Of a stretch of 64,000 nt of DNA, positions 43,632-54,420 are shown piece by piece (position 1 is the stretch's first letter; each line of letters begins with the position of its first letter). This DNA comes from Mucor racemosus (taxonomy: Eukaryota > Mucoromycota > Mucoromycetes > Mucorales > Mucoraceae): NCBI GenBank assembly GCA_027405735.1, contig JAPEHQ010000002.1, forward strand, positions 3,298,501 to 3,362,500, written 5' to 3'. A program made the position numbers and the translations under genes. The notes under the pieces were generated by a model. It was given only the letters and a program-made list of their open reading frames with translations, ran no database searches and was not told where the DNA came from.

Positions 43632-45491
43632 ATGCAACGATTTTTCAAAGTTTGCAATATGCGCATGCCACGCATGATTGTAAATAATGACATTGTAATC
43701 CGAAATCAAGCCAAACGGCTGCTTCCTGGTCTTAGTTATAGCACCATGGCACCTACATCTATCACCGATCACCCAACTGCTACATCTACTAATAGAAATA
43801 AACATTCAGAATGGCAAAATTACCAACAATTAGATCCTAAAAAGTTAAAAAAATTGAAACGAGATGATTTCCTCAAGATACGAGCTGATTTGTGGGGACG
43901 CAATGACTGGGGTAATGAGGATAGAATTTTACAAGTATTAGATGACATGAAACGCATTGGATTGAAATGGACAATATATGAATACAATGAATATTTTACA
44001 GCCAAATTATTTAAAACACAATATGCAGATGTATTAGACATGTATTTAGGCGAATTTCAAGAATCCAAATTGAAATTAAGTACTGGATCATTCAATGTCA
44101 TTCTAGGCACCTATATTCAATTAGGCAAAATCCCGGAAGCAATTCAATTGATCCAAGAAGCTAGTACCAAATACGATGTTGTGCCCGATATTCGAGATTT
44201 TGATCGTACCATGAGTCGATGCATGCCTAAAGATGCAAAAGTTAGGTTAACAGCCAAAGAACTAATCTCCAAACATGGATTTAAAAGCACCAAAGTATTA
44301 AATACCAATTTAATGCATTTACTCCAGAAAAAGAGATTTGCTGATGTGAAATGGATTTACGAACAACAAAAAGACAAGAAATTAGACATTACAACCTACA
44401 ATATTCTTATCAAGGGATACACAGATGCAAGATTAATGCGTGATGCCACTCACATGTACAAGGAAATGGAGCGTCATGGCGTAAAACCAAATGCTTATAT
44501 TTGCACTAGCATGCTTTCGATTTATGCTCATACACGAGATGTTGTATCTGCAGAACAAGTTGTTAGAGAAACAATCCTTGGTGGACACAAACCGGATGAA
44601 TTTTTGTACAACAATTTAATCAAAGTTTACTTCAAATGTCGATTATCACACAAGGCATTTTTAGCATATCAAGAAATTGAAAAGGATCCTAGACTTCAAG
44701 TGAATGATGTGATATTAAATACAATGATTAATGGTTTAGTGATCAACAGAGAATTCAACATTGCAAAGATACTTTACAAGCAAATGATTGAATCATCGTA
44801 TAAACCAGACATGATTACATTTAATACAATGTTGAAAGGATACACAAAAACCGGTGATATGATTTCGGCTGTTGGAATCATATCCGACATGTTCAAGTTG
44901 GGCATGGAACCAGATACTGTTACTTTTACAACATTGATTGATTCTATATTCAAAACAAAAGCACCCAAATCAGCTGAAGAAATGATTGAAACCATCAAAC
45001 AAATGGGAATGACACCAAATATCTATACATTTAATGCAATTATCAATGGTTGGATTGAAAGCGACAATTTGAATCAAGCAGAAAAGACATTGGATCTGAT
45101 GAGAAAATCACAATTGAAACCAACAATTCATACATATACAAACTTGATTCAAGGTTACATCAAACATATGCAATTAGGAAAAGCAATGGAAACATTCCAA
45201 TCATTATTAAGAAATGGAATTCAACCTGATAGAGCAACATTTAACTTTATGATTGTTGGATTCTTGAATTATGATAGACTTGAAGATGCTTATAGCTGTT
45301 TAAATCATATGTTGAATATGAAATTAAGCCCAACAAAAGACACTTGGAATTTAATACTAGATGAATGTTGCCATAAAAAGAATTGGACCATTGGAAAACA
45401 AGTGATTGATAGACTTGATTCAAGCGGATTTACCGTTAAAAATGAATCACTTAAACGTTCTTATACCATAGTAAAAAACCATTGTAAATAA
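43632..45491 (+). CDS. pentatricopeptide repeat (PPR) protein, probably mitochondrial
   Basis: Single exon, 619 aa. The N-terminus is basic and rich in Arg/Met with few acids (MQRFFKVCNMRMPRM ... AKRLLPGLSY), a likely mitochondrial presequence. From about residue 140 to 600 there are roughly ten P-type PPR units of 35 residues, for example DITTYNILIKGYTDARLMRDATHMY, PDMITFNTMLKGYTKTG, PNIYTFNAIINGWIES, PTIHTYTNLIQGYIKH and PDRATFNFMIVGF. PPR proteins bind organellar RNA and act in stability, processing or translation. The repeats lie in register to the C-terminus with no extra domain, so it is a P-class protein. Target RNA unknown. Confidence 0.88.
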   Translation: MQRFFKVCNMRMPRMIVNNDIVIRNQAKRLLPGLSYSTMAPTSITDHPTATSTNRNKHSEWQNYQQLDPKKLKKLKRDDFLKIRADLWGRNDWGNEDRILQVLDDMKRIGLKWTIYEYNEYFTAKLFKTQYADVLDMYLGEFQESKLKLSTGSFNVILGTYIQLGKIPEAIQLIQEASTKYDVVPDIRDFDRTMSRCMPKDAKVRLTAKELISKHGFKSTKVLNTNLMHLLQKKRFADVKWIYEQQKDKKLDITTYNILIKGYTDARLMRDATHMYKEMERHGVKPNAYICTSMLSIYAHTRDVVSAEQVVRETILGGHKPDEFLYNNLIKVYFKCRLSHKAFLAYQEIEKDPRLQVNDVILNTMINGLVINREFNIAKILYKQMIESSYKPDMITFNTMLKGYTKTGDMISAVGIISDMFKLGMEPDTVTFTTLIDSIFKTKAPKSAEEMIETIKQMGMTPNIYTFNAIINGWIESDNLNQAEKTLDLMRKSQLKPTIHTYTNLIQGYIKHMQLGKAMETFQSLLRNGIQPDRATFNFMIVGFLNYDRLEDAYSCLNHMLNMKLSPTKDTWNLILDECCHKKNWTIGKQVIDRLDSSGFTVKNESLKRSYTIVKNHCK

Positions 45492-45639
45492 ATAATAAAT
45501 AAAATTTGCTTGTAGTTGTGTGAGAATATATGGTGATATAAAAAGAGGGGCATGAAGGGGGGGGGGATGCTTACATTTTGTCTCCTTTTTTTTTTTTTTT
45601 TTTTTTTTTTTTTGTATTTATTTTTCCTGTGTTCTCTTG

Positions 45640-45670
<31 letters not shown>

Positions 45671-45777
45671 CATTAGCTTGCTTTCTTATCTTGTTCTTTT
45701 CTTTTTACTTTTTACTTGACCATTGTATTTGTTTATTTGTCAACAAACAACAAACAACAACAACAGCAACAACATTA

Positions 45778-45814
<37 letters not shown>

Positions 45815-45911
45815 GACAACTATACCTTTTTAAGAGAGGTATCATATATTATTACCCATTCAACAATTATAAAATCAGAAAGAAAGAGAGAGTAAACCAT
45901 AAAGAAAGGGA
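45492..45911. other. intergenic with poly(T) tracts
   Basis: Poly(T) runs at about 45588-45613 and 45781-45810 and a (CT)n stretch near 45640-45665. Pyrimidine-rich leader of the next gene. No gene seen. Confidence 0.55.
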
Positions 45912-46919
45912 ATGAAAACTACTATACAACGTATTGGTTTACTAAATTTACCAAATGAATTGGTTACATATATCCTTGTAAATTTTCTTGATCTAAACGA
46001 CTTGTGGTGTCTTTATCAAACAAGTTCAGAATTACGAATATTTGCATCAACTGTAATTCAAACAACATGGAAAATCGACATAAAATCCAGCATGAAAGTA
46101 CAATGCAGAACAGCATTAATTGCGTTACAAAAAATATCTAAACAAATTGTTGAATTTCCAATATCAAATACACCAAAAAAAGAGACTGATAACAACAAGG
46201 TGAATTTTTTGACAGTTGTTGGATGCAATAATGAAAAAGAACAGGTGCTACATCAAAAGATCATCAGCGGTATATCATCTTATAAACATAAATATGTGTT
46301 GATTGAAGATATTGATATCCGAAATCGTATTCGTACTGCTGTTGATTTAATCTTTCATCACGCGGTATTTGTATCTGCTATTCTCCGTTGTCGTCGCCCT
46401 ATTACTTCTTCTCCTTCTTGCCATCTTTCAAGTAGTACAACAACAATAACAAATGATAATGATGCAGATCGTGCATTGGCTGTAGTCATGGTGCATTTAT
46501 TGATAAAATTGGATGCCTCTTTTCCTTCTTATTGCCGTGAAATTACCTATACTCTAGCAGACAATATTAAAGCTTTTTTGGAATACACTGGATACAAACT
46601 ATTAGCAAAACGCTCTCACCAAACAGAACAACTCACATTGCATAGTTTATCGGCTTGTTTTGATTTAATGGGCGCTGCTTTTATTGGAAAAATACTTGGT
46701 GATAGTCATGTTGATTGTGCAGTACAAAGAACATGCGAGTTGTTGGGTTCAACAAGTGGCGAATTTAAAAGCATCTTATTGACAAATTTATTGGAAAATT
46801 GGCTTAAAATGAAACGAGAAGTGGGTACAAGTGAACTTTGTAGATTTATTAGAATGGAGATTGAGAACACATCGGTAAATTGTAGTACCAATGTTTCAGG
46901 AATTGTTAAATACGTTTAA
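45912..46919 (+). CDS. F-box-like protein
   Basis: Single exon, 335 aa. N-terminal LLNLPNELVTYILVNFLDLNDLWCLYQTSSELRIFAST (about 9-46) fits the F-box pattern (LPxEL...IL..L...DL..L...S..lr). The remainder is alpha-helical and unrecognised, with one Ser/Thr-rich insert (ITSSPSCHLSSSTTTIT, about 164-180). Possible SCF substrate receptor; the long helical body without leucine-rich repeats differs from the F-box gene at 39456. Confidence 0.6.
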   Translation: MKTTIQRIGLLNLPNELVTYILVNFLDLNDLWCLYQTSSELRIFASTVIQTTWKIDIKSSMKVQCRTALIALQKISKQIVEFPISNTPKKETDNNKVNFLTVVGCNNEKEQVLHQKIISGISSYKHKYVLIEDIDIRNRIRTAVDLIFHHAVFVSAILRCRRPITSSPSCHLSSSTTTITNDNDADRALAVVMVHLLIKLDASFPSYCREITYTLADNIKAFLEYTGYKLLAKRSHQTEQLTLHSLSACFDLMGAAFIGKILGDSHVDCAVQRTCELLGSTSGEFKSILLTNLLENWLKMKREVGTSELCRFIRMEIENTSVNCSTNVSGIVKYV

Positions 46920-47419
46920 AAGCATAATCCTATATGATATCTTGTAATGAAAAATGACTATCAGATGTAGGGCTTTCTGATGGTACTTTTATTTTGCTGC
47001 TATCTTTGTTCAATTTAGTAATAGCGCGCTTGTTATATTTATAGTTAATATAACGTGCGCACAACATTTACTCTAATTTTTATTTTTTCAACCATTATCC
47101 ATGATTTAATATTATATATTATTATTTTACAGTGTGTATGTTTGATGGGTTTGATAATAAAGAAAGATAAATATATATGTAGAATAAAGTATAATAATTA
47201 CTACTAGAAAAGTTATGATATGATATAATATAAAATAATAATAATAATGAGTTTAACAATAAAAAAATGGAGAGAGGGGAGGGGAGGGGAGGGGTGAAAG
47301 AGTAATATATAATAGAGATAAGCGAGAGATTGAGGAGGTAATAATAGTAGAAAATAAAAAAGGGGAAAAGGAAAGGAAACAAACGAAGGACAGGGAGAAG
47401 ACCAATTCCCCTCGATAGT
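46920..47419. other. intergenic between convergent genes
   Basis: AT-rich, with a GGGGA-repeat purine tract near 47270-47300. The minus-strand frame at 47122-47382 is low-complexity and not gene-like. Confidence 0.5.
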
Positions 47420-47747
47420 TTAGGACCAATTTTGTGGATTATTTGGATTCAAATTAGACCCTGGATGTTGTTGTTGTTGTTGTTGTTGAACAATATTTGT
47501 ATTTAGTGGTGAATTAGAACGAATCAATGGTAAATGAACATTTGCAACCGCTGCTGCTGCAACTGCTGCTGCTGATGAAGATTCCATTTGTTGTAAATGC
47601 CTTTGATGTTCATATTCTTGTTGTAACATAATACGTTGTTGAATTGATGTTGCTGTTGATGGTGATGATTCACGTACAATAGAAGACGAATTAGAATAGT
47701 AACCCATTGAAGTAGGATAGCCTGCCATTCTTTCTGTGTTGGATTGC

Positions 47748-47820
<73 letters not shown>

Positions 47821-48338
47821 GCTGTTGTTGTTGGCGATGAATCATCAATGGTGCAGGAGAAGCAGGTACATGTTGAGGATAAGAAGGTGTTGTATTTGTC
47901 ATTGTATTCGCATCAAAATTGAAATTAATATCTCCTGCTGCTGCTGCGACTACTGCTGCTGCTGCTGCTGATCTATTGTAATTTGAAGAAGATGTTGTAG
48001 GATGTGGAGTATATGCTATATATCATAAAGGTTAGTTTCTGTCCTATCTAGCCACTGATTTTTTTTGTGCGCGCGCAAACCCCCCCCCCTTTTTTTAGCA
48101 CCTCACAGCGCGTAATGAATAAACCCTAATCCAACTTACCATCATTCCCACCATTATAACCTGAAGGTATAATCATATTTGTTGAATCTGGGATAGGTGG
48201 TGATTGAAGTATATCATTATTGCTACTGTTATTGTTTCGATAAGCATTAAAATCTACACGTTGTTGTAACGAAGAAGTAGAAGATGGGGATGAAACAGGA
48301 GATGTTAACGTAAATACAGAACTAACGCCAAATGGAAT

Positions 48339-48382
<44 letters not shown>

Positions 48383-49644
48383 GATGATGATGATGATGAT
48401 GTTGATGTTGCTGATGTTGGTGTTGCTGTTGGTGATGATGATGTTGGTGTTGTTGATGTTGGTGTTGATGTTGCTGTTGCTGATGTTGCTGTTGATGTTG
48501 ATGATGTTGTTGTGGGATAACTGAAGCAGACGAAGCAGCAATTAAATCCGTAAAAGCTCTTCTGTTTTGCGAAGAAGGCTCAGATAAGGATCTCAATGGT
48601 TGAGAGCGTATATAAAGTGTACAACTTGGAACAGACATTACTTGAATACCTTCATTACGTAGAGCAGCAGCAGCAACAGCACTTGTTCTTCTCTTTTTAT
48701 TAAACATATCATCATCTTGATATTGCTTTGATATTGGTCTTCTATTTTTATCAATTTCAGAATGAATCATATCTAATTGTAAATCAACCATTGAATCAAC
48801 TATCTGTTGATTTGAAATTCTTGATAAATGTTTATAATTTTCCAACATTTTAACCAATTCACCTTCTACGCAAGAAGCCCAATCCTCATTTGCAGCAACA
48901 ACTGAACATAGTCTAGTAGAAGCCATAACTAAACGCTGAACTTTATCTGTAACACTCTTTTGACGCATCCTTTTACGTTCTTCCATCAGATAATTTGAAA
49001 AACGACGGTCGTTCCAGCTGATATCTGGAAATTGTAGTTTGATAGTATCACGAACTTCATCTGTTTGCATATTTTTTTGACGCGCTAATTGAATAATACG
49101 ATCGTACATTTCTTGTGGCCAAATTGTTGGGTCATTGTCAGTTAATAAATGATTGTGCTCTGATGCTTGTGGGTTCATTGATTTTCTAAATGTCCATTCA
49201 TTGGTTAATTCATTTTCATTTAGCACGACTCTCCATTTACACTCTGTAGTGGCAGATGATAAAGAAGCGGCATTTTTCAATGAAGATGGTCGTTTTCTTA
49301 AAGGTGGGGTTTGTTCAGGTTGATTTTCATGTGAGCAAAAAATATAAATACTCTTGCATTCAATAGTTAATAAAAAACCATAATACAATCTCACACAATC
49401 TCTTCTACATACTACTTACTTGATTTGCATTGGTTTCTTGTTTAATCGAAATTCCATATTCTTGACATGCTATACGGCAAAATTCAATAGCATCTGCACT
49501 GGAAGTAAATTTCTGTGCTAACAATTGTTCGTATAATGGTTCCATCTAAATTGACGTATATTTAATAAAGAAACCCTTTTGTCTTTAATTGAATTGGCTT
49601 ACAACGAATGAACTACCAGATAAAGTTTCTCTATCTATAGTCAT
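47420..49644 (-). CDS. FAR1-domain DNA-binding regulator with long poly-Gln/His tracts
   Basis: Exons 49644-49603, 49545-49420, 49352-48140 and 48015-47420 give 658 aa. The N-terminal FAR1-type zinc domain (WRKY-GCM1 superfamily) is split over exons 2-3: FTSSADAIEFCRIACQEYG, then YIFCSH (Cys62), TECKWRVVLNE (Cys94), ending ASEHNHLLT (His122 and His124), the C-x(n)-C-x(n)-H-x-H ligand set. FAR1 domains come from Mutator-like transposases and act as transcription factors. The middle is helical (RIIQLARQKNMQTDEVRD ...). After that come a His/Gln tract (CAT/CAA repeats, minus of 48340-48500), Ala runs and a perfect poly-Gln tract of over 30 residues (minus of about 47744-47830), typical of activation domains. 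It is probably a domesticated transposase-derived factor; targets unknown. Confidence 0.78.
47744..47832. repeat. (TTG)n / (CAA)n trinucleotide repeat inside the FAR1-protein gene
   Basis: Nearly pure TTG repeat of about 28 units on the plus strand, encoding poly-Gln on the minus strand; likely length-variable. Confidence 0.9.
48340..48500. repeat. imperfect TTG/ATG trinucleotide repeat
   Basis: Mixed TTG and ATG triplets encoding poly-Gln and His/Gln on the minus strand. Confidence 0.85.
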
Positions 49645-50746
49645 GTTTTATTCATGTATTTTCTAGTATATGAATTAAAAATTTTCTATTTTTTTGACAG
49701 CAAAAAATATTAATTTTCAAGGGGGCAAACACAGAAAAAAAAAACTAGATGTTAAATGAAGAAGTAAGAAATAAGAAAAAAGTGAAAAGGAAAAAGGAAA
49801 AAGGAAAAAAGAATAAAAGAGAAAGCCTTTATCATTTTTCTATTTGACTCTTTTGCTTTTGTTGTTGTTTTTGTTGTTGTTGTAGGACCCCCTTAATATT
49901 GAAAAAGGAGGGAATGTGTTGTATAAACAGAAAAGTAAGGAGGTTGTGTGAGAAATAGTCACTATCAGTATGAAAAACCAAGAAAATTACTAAAATAAAA
50001 TACTAGAAAATAGCTGATAATCAAGATTAAGCGTATGTACAATCAGGGTTTAATTTATGTTGATCTCTGATATAGTAAAAATCCTTTGAAAACAATGAAA
50101 TTGTTTGAAATCTGTCAATTTTTTTTTTTTTTTTTTTCGCGCGGGCAAAATTACCCCATTCAATTCATATTGAAATCTATCAATCAAAGGAGTAAAATTA
50201 GTTTCTCCCCTTTCATAAAATAATAAACACACATCTCCTTTTATTGACACATACATCTTTTCTGCCTTTCCCCTTTCAAACAAATCAATCAAATGATACG
50301 GTTCAGGGGGGGGGGGAGGATGAAATGAGGAGAAGGCATTTTTAAAACCAAATTTTGGCGGGCTTTTTTATACCGTACATAAAATAACTGCACTACCTTG
50401 CTACACTGATTTATATGGAAAAATGCCATTTTCATTATTAATAATTGTACAGTTAATAATGTTCAAATTTAGCATTTAAGTGTGTGCCATTTAAAACCTC
50501 CTAAAAATCCAGCATATGATTTATATATTTACATGCAAACAAAATCATATTTAACCATATAGAATTTAGAATGTATTTTTGTCATAGATATACATGATAT
50601 AAAAGTGGCTTATCATCTAAACAAACCCTCTCATAATCAATCTCTCTTTCTAAGTTTGAATTTAACTGGATTATTAATGTGCACTAATGAAAGCCCCCAC
50701 CTTGTTCTTTTCTCGTATAATACACGCACACACACACATATAAAAT
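49645..50746. other. intergenic, divergent promoter region
   Basis: Between FAR1-protein and CIA1 starts. Contains a poly(T) run at about 50118-50136, a G-run at 50307-50317 and a (CA)n stretch at 50724-50737 shortly before the CIA1 ATG. No gene supported. Confidence 0.5.
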
Positions 50747-51955
50747 ATGCCACACCTCGAATTAATTGCTACATTAGAAGGTAAATGAATGGATCAAAAC
50801 ACATAAACCGCCTATATATTTATTAATATAAAAAATACTAGGCCATCAGGACAGAGTTTGGCAAGCTTCTTGGCATCCAACAAAAACTTTACTTGCAACT
50901 TGTTCAGGCGATAAAACTGTTCGTTTATGGAAACCAGCTTCACACAGCAATTTTTCAGAATGGCATTGTGTAGAGACATTAGAAGGAGCACACAAACGTA
51001 CTATTCGTAGTGTTGCTTGGTCACCTACAGGTAACGAGTTGGCAACTGCTAGTTTTGACGCCACTACTGGAATTTGGGAAAATGACCCAAGAGACAATGA
51101 TTGGGAATGTGTAGCAACTTTAGAAGGCCATGAAAATGAAATTAAATCAGTTTCTTGGTCTTCAACTGGTGCTTTATTGGCTACATGTAGTAGAGACAAA
51201 AGTGTTTGGATTTGGGAAGTTGAATCAGATAATGATTTTGAATGTTTGAGTGTATTGCAGGAACATACACAAGATGTCAAGATGGTAGCATGGCATCCAA
51301 AGCTGGAGATTTTAGCTTCGGCTAGTTATGATGATACAATCAAGATTTGGAAAGAAGATGAGGATGATTGGTATTGTGCTGATACTTTGGAAGGCCATAC
51401 ATCTACCGTTTGGTCGCTTGATTTTAATGCTGATGGAGAACAAATTGGTAATATAAATCGGGTTGATTTGATTTTTGATTTTTGTTTATTAATGGTTAAA
51501 TTTAGTATCTGCTTCTGATGACCAAACTTTACGTATTTGGAAAATGTATAAACCTGATAATCCACAAGGTATTCCAACACACAATGGTGAAGCAACATGG
51601 AAAACTATTTGCACATTATCAGGTTTCCATGATAGATGTATTTATTCAGTGTCATGGTCCAAGGTAAATGGTTATATCGCAAGTGTCAGTGGTGATAATA
51701 GTGTTCGTATTTTCGAAAAGGTAAATATATCTACTTTCTTTACATGCGAAAATACTAAATCAAAATAAAAAGGATTTGGAGGCTTCAACAGATGATGATG
51801 CACCAGCATGGAAAAATACAACTACAATTAAAGACGCTCATGGTGTTTATGATATCAACGGTGTCTCATGGTTCCCTAATGAACAACATGCAGATTGGTT
51901 ATCAACAGTGGGTGATGATGGCCTCGTTCGTATTTGGAGATTAGTCCAAGATTAA
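50747..51955 (+). CDS. CIA1: CIA1/CIAO1 WD40 protein, cytosolic Fe-S assembly
   Basis: Exons 50747-50780, 50842-51447, 51506-51720 and 51773-51955 (introns 50-62 nt) give 345 aa. Seven WD40 blades are visible, with GH...WD-type repeats such as [64 protein letters not shown] and a final [10 protein letters not shown]. It is the targeting subunit of the cytosolic iron-sulfur assembly complex (with Met18/MMS19 and Cia2), delivering Fe-S clusters to nuclear and cytosolic proteins. The small first exon (11 codons) is supported by phase and by the conserved [13 protein letters not shown] start. Its stop codon overlaps that of the convergent gene. Confidence 0.9.
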
Positions 51956-52752
51956 GTTTTATTTAACTGTGTCCATATCTCATTTAACCAACCAGATATT
52001 TCGTTAATATGTGTCAATACTCTCTCCTTTTCTTTTTCTGATCCTTTAAATCGCTTCATATATCTTGTAATAAACTTATCAGGATGATATCTTGTTTGTT
52101 CTTTTCGTACATTTTTCTTGATTTCACTATTATCTGTTAAAGATCCAACAACAAAAGATCTTACAGAATCCAAACTAAATGTCTTTCCAACAATAGGCCA
52201 TGGGATATCCTTTTTATGTATCACATCCAAATCCTCCTCTAATTTTTTCCATTTCTTTGCATAATCTGTTTTACTATTGTTGATATTTTTCAATTGACTA
52301 TAGGCCTGCTGTAATCGTATTTGTTCAGCATGCCGTCTTTCTTGTTCTAGTTTAATCTTTTCCTTTTCTTGTCGCTTCTTTTCTTTTTGTGCTTGCCGCT
52401 TTTCTTCCGCAGCGATATCTTCTGCATGTGTACGTCGATACATGCCATTGACAATATGTTGACGGTATTCTTCTTCTGTCATGGTATCAGATGGTGTTGG
52501 CTGTTGATAAGAAGTATAAAATGGATCTTGACCTTCGTCGTCTATCATAGCATCAAAAAGATGTGCTCGCCAAGCTGCTTCGTCGTGGTCTTGTTGTTTA
52601 TGTGAATTGGAAGGTGGTTCCCAACCACCTTCTTCTTCGTATAATGTCGGTGGTTTGTATGGCTTTTCCTTTTTATGTTTTGATCTGTGTTTATCATGAC
52701 GGCTATGCTTTCTTTCCTTTTTCTCGTGCTCTTTATATCGTAGTTTAGGCAT
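51952..52752 (-). CDS. NFKBIL1-like coiled-coil protein
   Basis: Single exon, 266 aa. Strongly charged N-terminus (KKERKHSRHDKHRSKHKKEK), then a segment with Trp-Glu/acidic character, an extended Lys/Glu/Gln coiled coil (about 118-160), and a C-terminal block DIPWPI ... RKEQTRYHPDKFITRYMKRF ... REKV-like end VLTHINEISGWLNEIW. This C-terminal block (R-x-x-Q/E-R-x-x-HPDKF) is the hallmark of NF-kappa-B-inhibitor-like 1 proteins, whose human member is linked to splicing/nuclear functions. No ankyrin repeats are visible, so it is shorter than the human protein. Its stop overlaps the CIA1 stop. Confidence 0.7.
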   Translation of the reverse strand: MPKLRYKEHEKKERKHSRHDKHRSKHKKEKPYKPPTLYEEEGGWEPPSNSHKQQDHDEAAWRAHLFDAMIDDEGQDPFYTSYQQPTPSDTMTEEEYRQHIVNGMYRRTHAEDIAAEEKRQAQKEKKRQEKEKIKLEQERRHAEQIRLQQAYSQLKNINNSKTDYAKKWKKLEEDLDVIHKKDIPWPIVGKTFSLDSVRSFVVGSLTDNSEIKKNVRKEQTRYHPDKFITRYMKRFKGSEKEKERVLTHINEISGWLNEIWTQLNKT

Positions 52753-53964
52753 GATGGTAATTGGACAAAGAAAAGGCGTTACAAGAAACTTTTTGGTTTC
52801 TTCTTTGGAGGTTTAGCAAACAATAGGAGCTGGAAAAAAATTGCTACTATTATATGATCTCATCCATATGTGTACATAATAAACAAAAATCAACAATTCA
52901 ATTTTCAGTCAAAAGAAATTAGTTGCTCTAATTGTAATGCTGGAAATCAATCCGAGAAAAATTACATGCCAAAAGTATTGATTTCAAAGTTGTTAAGCTT
53001 CGAAATTGAAGTGTACTCCCACTTTTTCTAATAACTAGCCCTCATACTATATACTTTTTGGGATATATCTTAGACATTGCTAGCCGGGGCAATGTTGAAT
53101 GGATGGATACTGTTTTTGAAAATAAGTTTCTGCTAAAATTGATCACCAGTACAAATATTCACATTTTTCAGCTTATTTTGCTCCCTAAGATTGTTGAAAC
53201 TAGACTTGGCATCTAGAATTATATATCAAAATGTATGGAATAAATTGTTCAACAACTTTTATTATGTGTTCAAGTAAGACTTTATAATGAAATTTAAGGG
53301 TTGCCATAGGCGTATATACTAGAATCCAGCACAATTTATGCCACAAAAATCTCAACGAAATTGATAGATACAGTAAAATGGATTGCAGATCCGTTTTCAG
53401 CAGCCAATTTTACTCCAGAAAACTTGGTTGCCTGATTTCTACCGATACTTTTGTAAAAAAATGTGGAAATTCTCCAAATTGTTAAAACTACAAAAAGAAG
53501 AAACAAAACAAAACAGGATTTACAATTATGAGGTTTAGGGGTCCAAAAATTATCCAAAAAAAAAAAAGACCACCGTCCCTGAAACTTTAATATACAATAA
53601 AACATAAAACATTAAAAAACAAGAAGATTTAGCTTAGAAACTATTATGTGCAAGCTTATAAAATCTTGAGATATTTGTTGGCATCTTAGGTTGAGTTTTT
53701 AAACGGGGTAAAAGCAAGTGTTTTACTTTGGAAGCCTTTATACTCGCTGAGAAATCAACATGAATAGAAATAAGTCTTTTGTCAATATTCTGTAGCATAT
53801 CAAGTATAGCCCTACATTTTATATTTCTTGATTATCTATTGAAATGGGGGCACGCTCCGATTTTGAATATAACCATATAAAATTGTATAATCAGATATGC
53901 ACATGTAACTGAGCTTGAATCCAAAAAGTGTTCAAATGAAAAAAAAATCCAAAAAAATTTAAAA
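52753..53964. other. intergenic, repeat-bearing
   Basis: No gene supported. Contains repeat elements TAGCCGGGGCAATGTTGA (about 53080-53097) and GGCACGCTCCGATTTTGAA-like sequence at 53849-53867, both of which recur further right. Confidence 0.45.
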
Positions 53965-54420
53965 AAAACCTTGTATGTTTAATTACTCACAAAAATGCAT
54001 AGTAAGTTGAACTAGCGTATTAAATGTTTTAGGTTCAGTTTTTAATTCTGAATCGATCTGTGTAAATTTTAAAAATATTTTTTTCATAAAATCTCTAGTA
54101 AATTTAATGTCAAATTTTAACGGTTTTTGATTAAAAAGTACCCTTGATTCAAATGCAATCCTGAAATATTTTATTTTCACATTATGCGCAACAAAATTAT
54201 CTACAAAATGAGTATTTATACGTAGCTGTAGCCCTATTTTTCGTGGGGATATACATTTTTTTGGATCATTTTTTTTGTTCAGCGAAAATTTACCCTTGTA
54301 TATCCTCGTCCAAAATGGATCCTTTTTTGTATCATCAAAAATCAATCATTCAATCTCAACTTTCTCGACCAAAAATCAATATTTTTTGACGAGATAAAAT
54401 TTGTTCGATAGGCGCTAATG
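53965..54420 (-). repeat. copy C of the diverged repeat family, inverted
   Basis: On the minus strand 54243-53975 aligns by eye with 3542-3825 (copy A) and 15098-15370 (copy B): CCACGAAAAATAGGGCTACAG, then AAAACCGTTAAAATTTGAC, then a CAACTTACTATGCATTTTTG end. An open frame of 120 codons lies on this strand (54345-53983), but the other copies are not open, so coding is doubtful. A separate imperfect palindrome lies at 54364-54401 (TTTCTCGACCAAAAATCA and TTTTTTGACGAGAT). Confidence 0.55.

Noticed and set aside
47744..48541. Plus-strand poly-Leu/Val frames over the trinucleotide repeats
   Set aside because: They are the antisense of the poly-Gln/His coding exons; all frames of such repeats stay open.
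53983..54345. 120-codon minus frame
   Set aside because: Lies in repeat copy C; copies A and B of the same sequence are not open, so it is probably chance.
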